A stretch of DNA of 64,000 nt from Vibrionaceae bacterium (lineage in GTDB: Bacteria > Pseudomonadota > Gammaproteobacteria > Enterobacterales > Vibrionaceae), in the NCBI GenBank assembly GCA_018222805.1, contig JAAEZQ010000004.1, forward strand, positions 1 through 64,000, in the 5' to 3' direction. Under the pieces are notes generated by a model. The model saw only the letters and a list, made by a program, of their open reading frames with translations. It was not told where the DNA came from and made no database searches. A program made the translations under genes and the position numbers. Shown piece after piece: positions 46,899-57,200 of this stretch. How positions within the stretch are numbered: the first letter of the stretch is position 1; every line of letters begins with the position of its first letter.

Positions 46899-47252
46899 AT
46901 GCAACATGCGTTCAAGATAGTACTGCTTGGTTTGAGCTCTATCAGCTTAGCCGCTTGCTCAGCGAATGCGGAGATGCAGGAAAGCCCGGAACCTGAGCAC
47001 CAGACAATGATGATAGAAGCTTACCGTACGAGCGGGAGTACGATTTCATTTATCGCCGAGTCTAGTGGCTGTAGTCAAAACGATGACTTTAGCCTGAAAG
47101 TAGAGCAAAGCTCGCAAACGGAGGCTCTGCTCACCATCGTTAGAGACAAAGTGGATCATTGTAAACGAATGCCGTTTTCCAAGACCTTCACATTACCGCT
47201 GGACGAAGAGTTGCAAGGCAAAAAGCTTTCCATCACAAACCCAAGAGGCTAG
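46899..47252 (+). CDS. Small predicted lipoprotein downstream of the serine protease
   Basis: Product of 117 residues with a lipoprotein signal (MQHAFKIVLLGLSSISLAAC, lipobox LAAC). The mature part holds two further cysteines, in SSGCSQND and VDHCKRMP, which could form a disulfide. I do not recognise the family. The gene follows the Ves-type protease by 4 bases and shares its terminator, so it may be a partner, for example an inhibitor or a secretion aid; this is inference only. Confidence 0.75.
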   Translation: MQHAFKIVLLGLSSISLAACSANAEMQESPEPEHQTMMIEAYRTSGSTISFIAESSGCSQNDDFSLKVEQSSQTEALLTIVRDKVDHCKRMPFSKTFTLPLDEELQGKKLSITNPRG

Positions 47253-47280
47253 TCACTGACTAAGTAGTGATTAGCTTATT

Positions 47281-47306
47281 TAAAGGGAGCCCTCGCTCCC
47301 TTTTCA
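47281..47306 (+). terminator. Terminator of the protease-lipoprotein pair
   Basis: AAAGGGAG and CTCCCTTT pair around a 6-base loop and end in TTTTC. Confidence 0.75.
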
Positions 47307-47388
47307 TCTTCTACAACAAAGAAAAGTACGAACGAGCCTAATGAGATGACAATGATAAGCCTACATCTCAGTTCTCACCCTCTCGCTT

Positions 47389-47982
47389 TTATGCTTCAGA
47401 CTCAACAATCGCCTTTAGTGAATGCGGATGAAGTTTGATACATACCCCTTGGTATTTAAATGCAACCGTTGGGTTATTCAGTCGCTCCCCCTCTCCTTTA
47501 GGGCTGGAGAGTTTAATTTTCACTCCCATAGCTTCGAGTTGAGCCAAACGCCCACCAAATGCGGGGTAAGTGTGTTTTAGGTCAGCTAGAAACTCATCCG
47601 CCGTCTCCGCATGAGACGGAATGACAAACTCTACGTGCTCCCAGCCTTCTATTGGGTAAATTTTTCCCTCAGCCGGATACGGCAACTCCAAGCACTCCAC
47701 TTTCCAGCCTCGGCTTTCCAGCATTTTATCAAACTCAATCACGATAATTGGACGGCCATTAATTTGCGCTTGAGAAATGACTTTACCGTACTGAGCCCAT
47801 GCTTGATGGGCTTGTAGCGCCGTTTGAGTATCGTTGATACGCAACGCAATATGGTCGGCTTGAGCCAAACTCAGATCCAGACTAAGCATTGAAGCCAGTG
47901 CTTCAATTTTTTCCACAAACGCGTCCAAGTCTTGGAGCATCAATTCAGGTGTTAAGCGTTTTTCTACTAATTCAGTCGTCAT
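47389..47982 (-). CDS. yecM: YecM-like VOC-superfamily protein
   Basis: Protein of 197 residues of the YecM family, a glyoxalase/bleomycin-resistance (VOC) fold of unknown reaction. Characteristic stretches: QADHIALRINDTQTA, WKVECLELPYPAEGKIYPIEGWEHVEFVIP, and NNPTVAFKYQGVCIKLHPHSL, including His and Glu residues that could hold a metal. It is divergent from argS, the same neighbour as in E. coli. Confidence 0.9.
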   Translation of the reverse strand: MTTELVEKRLTPELMLQDLDAFVEKIEALASMLSLDLSLAQADHIALRINDTQTALQAHQAWAQYGKVISQAQINGRPIIVIEFDKMLESRGWKVECLELPYPAEGKIYPIEGWEHVEFVIPSHAETADEFLADLKHTYPAFGGRLAQLEAMGVKIKLSSPKGEGERLNNPTVAFKYQGVCIKLHPHSLKAIVESEA

Positions 47983-48201
47983 CGGTATTCTCGGAGATGA
48001 GGATTTTGTCTTTTATAAAGGCTCAATAGTAAACCTAAAGAGCGTCATACCCAAATAGCTTCACTATGATTGGTTCAGCGAGGATGAGGTTGTTTGGAGG
48101 TACATATCCATTCAGTCGAAAAAGTATAAATTTCCCCAAATCCTCTCTGTATGAAAAGCAATAAAGTTGTTATCATTAGCGCCATTTTTGTGAACTCCAA
48201 C

Positions 48202-48230
48202 AGAACTCGACTCCGATTATAACGAGTTCT
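48202..48230. promoter_or_regulatory. Inverted repeat in front of argS
   Basis: AGAACTCG and CGAGTTCT are perfect 8-bp arms around a 13-base interval, about 27 bases upstream of the argS start. It could be a leader hairpin or an operator. No T-run follows, so it is not a terminator. Confidence 0.4.
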
Positions 48231-48256
48231 TAGTCCTCGAATTGAAGGAAACACGT

Positions 48257-49990
48257 GTGAATATCCAAGCACTTATTAATGACAAAGTATCTCAGGCTCT
48301 AGAAGCCGCTGGCGCACCTGCAGGCAGCCCTGCTGCCGTTCGTCAATCAGCAAAGCCACAATTTGGTGATTACCAAGCAAACGGCGTAATGGGCGTTGCT
48401 AAAAAACTGGGTACTAACCCACGAGAATTTGCACAGAAAGTACTGGATGTTCTAGACCTTGACGGTATCGCGAGCAAAACAGAAATCGCTGGCCCTGGTT
48501 TTATCAACATTTTCCTAAGTGAAGAGTTCTTGGCAAAACAAGCTGATGCAGCTCTGGCAGATTCACGTCTGGGCGTGGCAGCAGAAGAAGCGCAAACTAT
48601 CGTTGCTGACTACTCTGCACCAAACGTTGCAAAAGAAATGCACGTTGGTCACCTGCGTTCAACTATCATTGGTGACGCTGTCGTACGTACTCTTGAATTC
48701 TTGGGTCACAAAGTGATTCGTGCCAACCACATTGGTGACTGGGGTACTCAGTTCGGCATGCTCATCGCAAACCTTGAACGCGTACAACAAGAGTCTGGTG
48801 AAGTTTCTATGGAACTTGCTGACCTTGAAGCCTTCTACCGCGAATCTAAAAAGCTTTATGACGAAGACGAAGAATTCGCAGTTAAAGCACGTAACTACGT
48901 GGTAAAACTGCAAAGCGGCGACGAGTTCTGTGCAGAAATGTGGAAGAAACTGGTTGACGTAACCATGATCCAAAACCAGCGCAACTACGATCGTCTAAAC
49001 GTATCGCTGAATCGTGATGACGTAATGGGCGAGAGCATGTACAACGACATGCTACCTAAGATCGTTACGGATCTAAAAGAACAAGGTCTTGCGGTTGAAG
49101 ATGACGGCGCGCAAGTTGTATTCCTAGACGAGTACAAGAACAAAGACGGTGAGCCTATGGGCGTGATCGTTCAGAAACGCGATGGCGGCTTCCTATACAC
49201 CACAACAGATATCGCATGTGCAAAATACCGTTACGAAGAACTAGGCGCTAACCGCGTGCTTTACTTCATCGACTCACGTCAGCACCAACACCTAATGCAG
49301 GCGTGGACTATCGTGCGCAAAGCGGGCTACGTGCCTGAATCAGTCTCTCTCGAGCACCATGCATTCGGCATGATGTTAGGCAAAGATGGTCGCCCATTTA
49401 AGACTCGCGCGGGTGGTACAGTCCGCCTTGCTGATCTTCTGGATGAAGCAGAAGAGCGCGCAGCAAAGCTGATCGAATCAAAGAACCCGTCGCTAGACGC
49501 TGAAGAAAAAGAGAAAATCTCTCGCACAGTAGCGATGGCTGCGGTGAAATACTCTGACCTTTCTAAGCACCGTACAACTGACTACGTGTTTGACTGGGAT
49601 AACATGTTGGCATTCGAAGGTAACACAGCACCATACATGCAATACGCTTACACTCGTGTTGCATCAATCTTTGCAAAAGCTGGCGTTGCAATGGACGAGC
49701 TTCAGGGTGATATCCAAATCACTGACGAGAAAGAAAAAGCGCTTATTGCAAAACTTCTACAGTTCGAAGAAGCAGTCCAATCTGTTGCTCGCGAAGGTCA
49801 ACCACACATCATGTGTAGCTACCTGTTTGAGTTAGCAGGTCAGTTCTCAAGCTTCTACGAAGCGTGCCCTATCCTAGTTGCAGAAGACGAAGCAGTTAAG
49901 CAAAGCCGTCTGAAACTTGCAGCACTAACAGCGAAGACCATCAAGCAAGGTCTGTCTCTACTGGGTATAGAAACGCTAGAACGCATGTAG
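48257..49990 (+). CDS. argS: Arginyl-tRNA synthetase
   Basis: Class I synthetase that charges tRNA-Arg. The start is taken as GTG at 48257 (AAGGAA in front), giving [21 protein letters not shown] and 577 residues, the same length as E. coli ArgS. The longer frame to 48242 is rejected. The HIGH-type motif is HVGH in [20 protein letters not shown]. The anticodon-binding domain forms the C-terminal part, ending GIETLERM. Confidence 0.96.
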   Translation: MNIQALINDKVSQALEAAGAPAGSPAAVRQSAKPQFGDYQANGVMGVAKKLGTNPREFAQKVLDVLDLDGIASKTEIAGPGFINIFLSEEFLAKQADAALADSRLGVAAEEAQTIVADYSAPNVAKEMHVGHLRSTIIGDAVVRTLEFLGHKVIRANHIGDWGTQFGMLIANLERVQQESGEVSMELADLEAFYRESKKLYDEDEEFAVKARNYVVKLQSGDEFCAEMWKKLVDVTMIQNQRNYDRLNVSLNRDDVMGESMYNDMLPKIVTDLKEQGLAVEDDGAQVVFLDEYKNKDGEPMGVIVQKRDGGFLYTTTDIACAKYRYEELGANRVLYFIDSRQHQHLMQAWTIVRKAGYVPESVSLEHHAFGMMLGKDGRPFKTRAGGTVRLADLLDEAEERAAKLIESKNPSLDAEEKEKISRTVAMAAVKYSDLSKHRTTDYVFDWDNMLAFEGNTAPYMQYAYTRVASIFAKAGVAMDELQGDIQITDEKEKALIAKLLQFEEAVQSVAREGQPHIMCSYLFELAGQFSSFYEACPILVAEDEAVKQSRLKLAALTAKTIKQGLSLLGIETLERM

Positions 49991-50017
49991 TTTAGCTTCT
50001 AAGACAGTAAAAACAGT

Positions 50018-50050
50018 AAAGGTTGGCGTTAAGGCGTCAACCTTTTGTTT
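50018..50050 (+). terminator. Terminator of argS
   Basis: AAAGGTTG and CAACCTTT form the outer stem of a hairpin ending in TTTTGTTTT, about 30 bases after the argS stop. Confidence 0.75.
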
Positions 50051-50094
50051 TATCTGGCGTATACTGTTCTCAATGGAAACGAATGGAAAATAAA

Positions 50095-50523
50095 ATGAGT
50101 TTTGAACTGCATCCTCAACTAGCAAAAGATACCACCGTTATTGGTCACTTTCCTCTTTGTGTTGCCCTACTGCACAAAGACAGTGCGGTACCTTGGGTTA
50201 TTCTGGTTCCCAAGCGCGCAAACCTCAGAGAGTTACATCACTTGCCAATGCATGAACAGCAACAGTTTCTATTAGAGTCTCAAGCAGTAAGCCAAGCGCT
50301 CGAAGCGACGTTCCGTCCTGATAAACTCAACCTGGGCGCACTTGGAAACATGGTCCCTCAACTGCACATTCATCACATCGCTCGCTTCAAAGATGACATT
50401 GCTTGGCCGGGGCCACTATGGGGCAACACTAAAGGTGAGTTCCGCAGTGAAGATGAACAGGACGAAGTGCTTGGTCGTATTCAGAATGTGTTATCACTCA
50501 GCTCGATCTTCCATAAAGTCTAA
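50095..50523 (+). CDS. HIT-family hydrolase
   Basis: Histidine-triad protein of 142 residues. The start MSFELHPQLAKDTTVIGHFP at 50095 is used; in-frame starts further up fall in the argS terminator. The triad is QLHIHHIAR (H-x-H-x-H-like in this subgroup), placed near residue 90. HIT proteins hydrolyse or transfer nucleotides from dinucleotides or nucleoside phosphoramidates. Exact substrate unknown. It follows argS after a terminator. Confidence 0.85.
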   Translation: MSFELHPQLAKDTTVIGHFPLCVALLHKDSAVPWVILVPKRANLRELHHLPMHEQQQFLLESQAVSQALEATFRPDKLNLGALGNMVPQLHIHHIARFKDDIAWPGPLWGNTKGEFRSEDEQDEVLGRIQNVLSLSSIFHKV

Positions 50524-50547
50524 AACTTGTTTGCTTGTCATCAGAAA

Positions 50548-50585
50548 CTAAAAAGCCGCCCCACAAATCAGGCGGCTTTTTTTAT
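50548..50585. terminator. Bidirectional terminator between HIT gene and feoC
   Basis: AAAAGCCGCC and GGCGGCTTTT form a perfect 10-bp stem with A-run before and T-run after, so it can end transcription from both sides. Confidence 0.88.
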
Positions 50586-50594
50586 TCGACGGTG

Positions 50595-50825
50595 TCACAT
50601 TGTCACTGTCAGTGATAATCCATCTTGCCTTGTCACAGCATAACGCACGCGAGTCACATGCTGAACTTTATTGGTGTCTACCAAACGGGTGATACGACCT
50701 TTGTTTACCCACACACTTAGCATTGCGTCGGCACCATCATCACTCATGCCAAACTGCTTTGCCAACTCTGACTGGGACACCGCCCCGTGGTCTTCAATAT
50801 ATTGATAAAGCTGTTTTAAGATCAT
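50595..50825 (-). CDS. feoC: FeoC-like protein
   Basis: Small winged-helix protein of 76 residues. The fold is seen in YIEDHGAVSQSELAKQFGMSDDGADAMLSVWVNKGRITRL. FeoC binds the cytoplasmic part of FeoB and affects its stability and activity. In enterics it has cysteines for an iron-sulfur cluster; none is present here, as in other Vibrio FeoC. Its ATG overlaps the feoB stop as ATGA. Confidence 0.9.
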   Translation of the reverse strand: MILKQLYQYIEDHGAVSQSELAKQFGMSDDGADAMLSVWVNKGRITRLVDTNKVQHVTRVRYAVTRQDGLSLTVTM

Positions 50826-53098
50826 GCCACTTGCGCCTCCAGCGAACCTTGCTGTTTCTTACCAATGCGCTTAAAGACACGATAAGTACCAAAGAAAATC
50901 GCTACGATCACTGCCATCCATATCCCGCTGGTAATTGGACTGTCCGCAAAGTGCATCATTTGATGATAGAAAGTCGCCGTTAGATAAGCTAGCCCCATCG
51001 TCCATACCGCAATAAAGCGCGCAAAGTTGCTACCAAACTCACGAACATACGCCCCCATTGCTGCAACACATGGTGTGTACAAAAGGATGAAGATTAAGTA
51101 CGCAAACGCAGCATGGCCAGAAACAAACTGAGACTTAATATTGCCAAAAATAGAGGCATCCAGATCTTGCTCTTCCGCCACCGCATTTGAATCGGTTAAA
51201 TCACCAACCTCAATACCCAGTGGATCTGCGTAGCTAAGACCTGCAAGGTTCTCAGGTATGCTCATTACTGCTTCTTCCAAGCTACCCAATAGGTCAAACT
51301 CAGCGTCTTCCTCATCAGTTGGAGAAGTATAGAGGCTATTTAGTGTGCCTACGACCGCCTCTTTAGCGAAGATACCGGTAATAATACCCACTGTGGCTGG
51401 CCAGTTATCCTCTTCAATACCAATTGGGGCAAATACTGGAGTGACCACCTGTGATGCTTTTGAAAGTACAGATTTCTCGCTATCTTCATTACCAAAGCTT
51501 CCATCAGTACCGAGTGAGTTTAGGAAGCTAAGCAGCGCTACCACAATAACAATGGTTTTACCTGCGCCTAATACAAAACGCTTTAGCTTTTGCCAGGTTT
51601 TAATCACAACATTCTGTAATGTCGGTAGCTCGTAATTAGGCATTTCCATCACAAAACTGTCACTACTACCTGGGTAAAGGGTCTTTTTCAGAAACAGGCC
51701 AGTGAATATGGCAGCCACAATTCCGAGCAGGTAAAGAGCAAATACAACGTTTTGGCCTGAGTCAGGGAAGAACGCGGCCGCAAACAATGCGTAAACAGGT
51801 AGGCGAGCACCACAAGACATAAACGGAACCATTGATGCCGCTAGTTTACGTTCACGTTCTTGATCGAGCGTTCGGGTTGCCATAATAGAAGGAACGTTAC
51901 AACCAAATCCCAAAACGAGCGGTACAAATGCTTTACCTGGTAAGCCAATTTTCTGCATCACTTTATCCAGAACAAATGCCGCTCGCGCCATATAACCAGA
52001 ACTTTCCAGTACAGCGAGGAATAAGTAAAGACAAGCAATCACTGGAATAAAGGTAGCGACCGTCTGAATACCACCGCCGATACCATCTGCAAGAACGGTT
52101 ACTAACCATACAGGTAAGTGATCATCAAGCAGGTAATGTCCACCATCGACCAGTAACGCGCCTACACCGATATCAAAGAAATCAATAAATGCACTACCGA
52201 TATTAATAGAGAAGATAAACATCAGGTACATGACGACAAAGAAAAGCGGAATACCTACCCACTTATTTAAAATAAATTGGTCTATATTTTCTGTCACACT
52301 ACGACTAAGTTTGCCTTCACTACGGCGAACCTTCTTACACTGCTCATGCAAGTGCGTATATTTGGTATCGGCGACATGTAAGTCAATATCCAGATCGAGG
52401 CTTGTAATGGACTCCAAAACAGTGTTTCTGTCGCTTTCTGAAAGACTGTTCAGAACTAACGTGTCTTTTTCTAACGCACGAATAGCAAGTGCACGATGGG
52501 AGACCGTTTGGTCACTAAAAAGCGTCGAGACATCTTCAATCGCCGCTTCCATTTGTTCGCCATAGTTCAACGACAAATCTTTAAGAGCAACACCCTGAAC
52601 GATGGATTTATGCAATTGTTCTTTAAATTCTGCTACTTGTGCTCTGTTTGTAGCCGACAAGCTAAGAACTGGGCAACCCAACGTCTTCTCTAGCTCTGCA
52701 ACATTAATCAGTTGGCGCTCGCGCTTTAGCGCGTCCATCTTATTCAAGACAACAATCATTGGACGGCCAAGCTCGCGAAGTTGCAGCGTCATATATAAGC
52801 TACGCTCTAAGCTCGTTGCATCAACAACATTGATGATCAAATCAGCAGGATGAGTTAATACGGCACGTGAGGCAATTGACTCGTCAATACTGTTACCGTC
52901 ATTACCACTATCTAGCGAGTAAATACCAGGGAGGTCAGTAAGTAAAAAATCATCACCGGCATGTTTAAATTGCCCTGTCTTTTTCTCGACAGTAACACCA
53001 GCCCAGTTGCCGACCTGTTGCTTTGCGCCAGTTAATCCATTAAAAAGAGTCGTTTTGCCACTATTAGGATTACCTACAGTGAGTACTTGATACTGCAT
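50822..53098 (-). CDS. feoB: Ferrous iron transporter FeoB
   Basis: Inner-membrane ferrous iron importer of 758 residues. An N-terminal GTPase domain has G1 GNPNSGKTTLFN, G3 DLPG and G4 NKMD. A helical linker follows. The membrane part (from about 280) contains LVLGFGCNVPSIMATRTL with the key cysteine, and the second gate region MVPFMSCGARLPVYALF. It lies between feoA and feoC with overlapping codons on both sides. Confidence 0.97.
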   Translation of the reverse strand: MQYQVLTVGNPNSGKTTLFNGLTGAKQQVGNWAGVTVEKKTGQFKHAGDDFLLTDLPGIYSLDSGNDGNSIDESIASRAVLTHPADLIINVVDATSLERSLYMTLQLRELGRPMIVVLNKMDALKRERQLINVAELEKTLGCPVLSLSATNRAQVAEFKEQLHKSIVQGVALKDLSLNYGEQMEAAIEDVSTLFSDQTVSHRALAIRALEKDTLVLNSLSESDRNTVLESITSLDLDIDLHVADTKYTHLHEQCKKVRRSEGKLSRSVTENIDQFILNKWVGIPLFFVVMYLMFIFSINIGSAFIDFFDIGVGALLVDGGHYLLDDHLPVWLVTVLADGIGGGIQTVATFIPVIACLYLFLAVLESSGYMARAAFVLDKVMQKIGLPGKAFVPLVLGFGCNVPSIMATRTLDQERERKLAASMVPFMSCGARLPVYALFAAAFFPDSGQNVVFALYLLGIVAAIFTGLFLKKTLYPGSSDSFVMEMPNYELPTLQNVVIKTWQKLKRFVLGAGKTIVIVVALLSFLNSLGTDGSFGNEDSEKSVLSKASQVVTPVFAPIGIEEDNWPATVGIITGIFAKEAVVGTLNSLYTSPTDEEDAEFDLLGSLEEAVMSIPENLAGLSYADPLGIEVGDLTDSNAVAEEQDLDASIFGNIKSQFVSGHAAFAYLIFILLYTPCVAAMGAYVREFGSNFARFIAVWTMGLAYLTATFYHQMMHFADSPITSGIWMAVIVAIFFGTYRVFKRIGKKQQGSLEAQVA

Positions 53099-53325
53099 TA
53101 CACTCTCTCCACTTCGATTTTTTTAGCAATCGCGTCTCTCACCGCAACAGACACACCACGAACTTCAACTTGTAATGGGTCACCCATCGGAGCTCGTCTA
53201 ATCACTTTGACTACTGTATTAGGCAGTAGTCCCATTACCATTAGCTTTTTCCTAACCTCAGGTGAAAGACCATCTAAAAGACGAATTGTCACTGAATCGC
53301 CGGGTATTATTTGTGATAGTTTCAT
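53098..53325 (-). CDS. feoA: Ferrous iron transport protein FeoA
   Basis: SH3-like small protein of 75 residues that assists FeoB. The ATG at 53325 follows GGAG and gives MKLSQIIPGDSVTIRLLDG; a longer frame to 53364 overlaps the Fur-like box and is rejected. The core KKLMVMGLLPNTVVKVIRRAPMGDPLQVEVRG is typical. Its stop TAA overlaps the feoB start as TAATG. Confidence 0.95.
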   Translation of the reverse strand: MKLSQIIPGDSVTIRLLDGLSPEVRKKLMVMGLLPNTVVKVIRRAPMGDPLQVEVRGVSVAVRDAIAKKIEVERV

Positions 53326-53348
53326 AGCGGCTCCAACACTATTGCTAA

Positions 53349-53363
53349 TGATAAATATTTTCA
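53349..53363. promoter_or_regulatory. Fur box of feoABC
   Basis: TGATAAATATTTTCA matches the 7-1-7 Fur pattern TGATAAT-N-ATTATCA at 12 of 14 positions and lies 24 bases in front of feoA. Repression by Fur with iron is expected for this operon. Confidence 0.7.
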
Positions 53364-53673
53364 TTTATAGAAATTAATGCTGCAATCTTACTCCTATGTA
53401 TCCTCTCATTTATTGTGTGAAATCAAAGTTACCATAAATGTTGCCACCCGATTGGTACGTTAACTACGTCAACTTTGACTACGTCAATTTCGTCAAAACG
53501 TACTTATTTGGTCAGCCTTAGTTTGGGATAAAAAGAACAATTATTGGAAAAACACATAAATATAACTTACATATCAGACACTTAAATAAAGCACTTGAAT
53601 ATTGTCGCTTTTTTCATATTAATGTGTCGTTATTTTTATAAGAAAAATAAGTAAGCCCTCGTATAGTTAACCC

Positions 53674-53797
53674 ATCGAGAGGGCGACCTCTCAAATGTAT
53701 TCCAGAGGTGGCATTTCTCATGCCACTCCGGCAGCAAGCGAAGGTGTCTTTGACACCCGTGGTATAGTCCCCCCGGCTATACCACGATATTTTTTTT
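53674..53797 (+). ncRNA. tfoR: TfoR small RNA, chitin-induced activator of tfoX translation
   Basis: A structured RNA on the plus strand between feoA and tfoS, the position of TfoR in V. cholerae. Hairpins in order: GAGAGG/CCTCTC (53677-53692), GTGGCAT/ATGCCAC (53708-53726), GGTGTC/GACACC (about 53742-53757), and the terminator GTGGTATAG/CTATACCAC (53759-53785) followed by a T-run. TATAGT at 53662-53667 can serve as -10. There is no good -35, as expected for an activator-dependent promoter. The exact 5' end is estimated. In V. cholerae TfoR is about 102 nt and opens the tfoX leader. Confidence 0.78.
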
Positions 53798-53799
53798 CG

Positions 53800-54293
53800 T
53801 TGCTTCTTACCCCGACCTCTCCTATCCGACAACGTATTTACTCCTCTGATTAGCTCAAAATTTCACTTCTAAACTTACAGATTGATTTATTCATTTTTGA
53901 TAAGAATGCTACTTTGGTTTAACTGTCATAAGGTTACGTAGGAAAAAGCGTGAATAAGAGTCGGCCCTTCTTAGTTCACTGATATTAGATTCCTAGCTCG
54001 CGAGGGCTATCGGGAATTGCACCAATGAAAATGCTCTAGATCTCGTCTCTTAACTTCTATAAGAAAGGGGGTACGGTACTTAACAGAGAGCACACTCCGT
54101 CATCCTAGACAGCGACGAAGGAGAGTGATTCAGGAGCTACTCACCAACTGTGTTGGTGTTAAAGGAGTTTGTTTCAGCCAAGAGCTTGCAGTTAGTAGAT
54201 TCCTGATGTCACTCAGCGCCTCTAACAACACTGGTGAGTGAGAATTGTGCGCACTCAGCCTATAAAATTGTTAAGCGCTATTTGTGGGAAAAG
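53800..54293. repeat. Intergenic region with degenerate hairpin repeats between tfoR and tfoS
   Basis: No convincing gene is seen. Three related stretches recur: around 53986-54030 (TTAGATTCCT...GGGAATTG), 54105-54170 (CGTCATCC...GTGATTCAGGAGCTACTCACC with hairpin CACCAAC/GTTGGTG), and 54190-54250 (GTAGATTCCTG...TCACTCA/TGAGTGA). They resemble the degenerate intergenic palindromic repeats found in many Vibrio genomes, in varied orientation. Binding sites for TfoS near tfoR are expected just before 53640 rather than here. Confidence 0.35.
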
Positions 54294-57200
54294 TTAGTTT
54301 ACTTCCTGGCTTTCTTGAGTCATTGCAAATTTTGAAGGGGGCAAACCGAAGTGTAATCTGAACTTCTGGCTAAAGTAAGAAGGGTCATTAAAACCACAAT
54401 TGAATGCAACTTCACTGATTTTCTCTCCGGCGAGTAACTGCTCACAGGCGGTTTCTAAACGTACTTCCGTTAAATAATCTTTTAACGTTCTTGAGGAGGC
54501 TGACTTGAAGCGTCTTTGCAAGCTGCGTTCAGACATAAACAACATTTTTGCCGCTGAAGCAGTACCGAACTCAGCATCATGGTAATGCTCAGCCACGAGC
54601 TGGTATACCTTTTTCAGCCACTCATCTTCAGGGCTCACCAAGTCCTCAATCTCTTTTTCTGGCTCAAACTCTGACACCACTTCTTCTTCATGACTGAGTT
54701 GTCTTGCTATCGGCCATGTGATCTCAATTTTGTTTTGCGCATCAGAAGTAAAAACGGCCAAATGACCTCCGCTCTCGCTGACCAATTGTGACAAATTATC
54801 CGTTACCAGGTCGGTATAATTACCATTTGAAACTCGACCCAACGATAACTTGTTTGGCAATTGTTTACCGTAATCAATAAAACTTAACCCGACGGTATCA
54901 CTACCCTTAGCCAGCATGATCTTTATCGTTTGCCCACGATAAGAACGCTTAATGATATTGGCAAAAATACTGTTAAAAATGACGTCTAAGTTGAAACTTT
55001 CCAGAGCAATTCGACTCGATTTATGCTCATCAATAAGCTCAACCAGAATACCAGCTTTCGCGAAATCTTCTTTCCATACATCGACTACAGATTGGGTTAT
55101 CTGGCTCAAATTATAGCTTTGGCTTCTACCACAGGAGTCATCCGGAACACTTCTTAATTCGTTTAATTGCCAATAGGCTTTAGCAAAGTGATCTTGTGTT
55201 GAAGTTTCAACCTCCTGAGGAAACTTAGAAGCGAGATGATCAACGCTTGATTTGATTGATTGCGCAACATGATCCACCAATAAGTTTCTCACCTGGATCT
55301 GTTTACGAAGCTGATGGTTGCTGGTCAGCAGTACGCGACTTTGATGTCTCAGCTGGTTGGTTTTGAGCGTAACTTGCGAAGCCAACGCCCGATTGACTTG
55401 CATCATATAGCGAGAGCGCCAGTACGTGAGTACCCCCATAAGAATGAGCGTTGAAGCCAGGAAACCAAAAATAGCCAGTGAAGATAAATACCATGGTTGC
55501 TTAACCTTAAAGCGAGACTCTAATCCAATCAAACCCTCAGAAACTTGAGACTGGCTACTTACCTGAAGATGATACTCGCCAGAATTAAGGTGTTCTAAAG
55601 TGAGTTGTCCACCTTCCAATGTTTGCCAAGGTTCATCTTCACTCAATCGATAGTACAAGTTTTGGCTATCGGGCCTTGGCATGGTACCGAAGCGGAAACT
55701 TAATGATGAACCATGAGGTAATTGAACTCGATCAAGGTTGGCACTGCCTACCTGAATAACTTCATTTTCGTGTACCACCTGACTAACGATAAACGTGGAC
55801 TCGGGAGCGTTTGATACTAGCAGTGTAGAGGCTTTGGCTTTGACCAAGCCATATTTCGAGCCTAATACTAGCTCTCTATCCTCACCTTCTTCTCTCTGTA
55901 TAACGGTACATATTCCTGGTAGAAACTCATTGTTTATCAAGCCAGATGAAGAAGAGAAACGCTTTACCAATTCTCCAGAAAGTTGGTAATAGCTTAATCC
56001 GACGGACGAAGCAAGCCAGACGCCTTGAGCGTCACTGATCATGCAAGCAGGTCTGGCATTAGAAACACTTAACTCTACGACTTGTTTTGAATCATCGACA
56101 TTAGCCGTTTTAAATAAACCATAAGACGAAGCAAACCAAAGGTTGCCATCAACAGCAGTAATAATATCTAGGGATTCACCATATTTTTCCGAAAAACGCT
56201 TGAAACGAATTTGTTCATTGTCGTATTCATAAACACCATGATCGGTACCAATCAATAATCGGTCTTCCGTATCGTACAAGCTTGTTATCTTTGCAGGTAA
56301 GTACTGGCTAACCAACCATTCACTGCCAAGGTTCCTTACCCGCTTATTGGTGATATCAACGTTATATAGTTGATAGCCACTTGCTACCCAAAGACGTGAA
56401 GCATCATCTGCAGCAAGGTGTTCAACAGCATGTCCGGCCATCACTTGTAAGTAGGGAAAAGTGACCTCTTTTAAACCATCGAGCTCGAATACTTCTAAAC
56501 CTTCCGATGTTGCGAGCCAAAGCATCCCCTCTTGAAACACAAAATCATTTATTGGAGAGCGAGATTCGAGGATTACTTCATTACCGTGCGACCCTCTATG
56601 GTAGAGTTTGTAATAATCAGCAAACCACAACGTACCATCAGGTCCAGTCACTGTTTTTTGGATTCTCCCCGATAATGTATGTGAGTCGTAACTACTGAAT
56701 GTAATCCGCTCAAACTTTTTACTGAACATAGAGTAGTAGCGAATTCCCTGACTAGTTGCTATCCACATACCGCCCATGTTGTCACTCAAAAGTGAAAATA
56801 TCTTGTTACTGTCCAACTCCAACTCAAGGAAACTCGCGGATTCAACTTCCGTCACCTCCCCGGTAAAAAACGAATATAGGTACAGACCATGCTCGGTTCC
56901 AACCCAATACTCTTGGTTGGTCTCTGCAAACGTTAACACATGTGAGCCACCTACCTGGGTGGCTTGCTTATTCGGCTCATCAATGTTGAAAATTAACGCA
57001 CCGCGAAGCGTGCCAAGCAATATTTCACGTCGCGTAGGAGAATAGTAGATTTTTTCAATATAGTTCTGACCGGATGCAGCGACATGATCAAATGCAATTC
57101 CTTCAGACAGATAAAAGCCCGAAGTCGTGGCAAGCGCCCACTTACTTTCTATAAAAATCGCATCGTTAATATTAACGTAACTGTTGTCACTGTGGTGATA

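Noticed and set aside
53614..53832. A 72-codon frame on the minus strand
   Set aside because: It is antisense to the hairpins and terminator of TfoR, and its composition comes from those palindromes.
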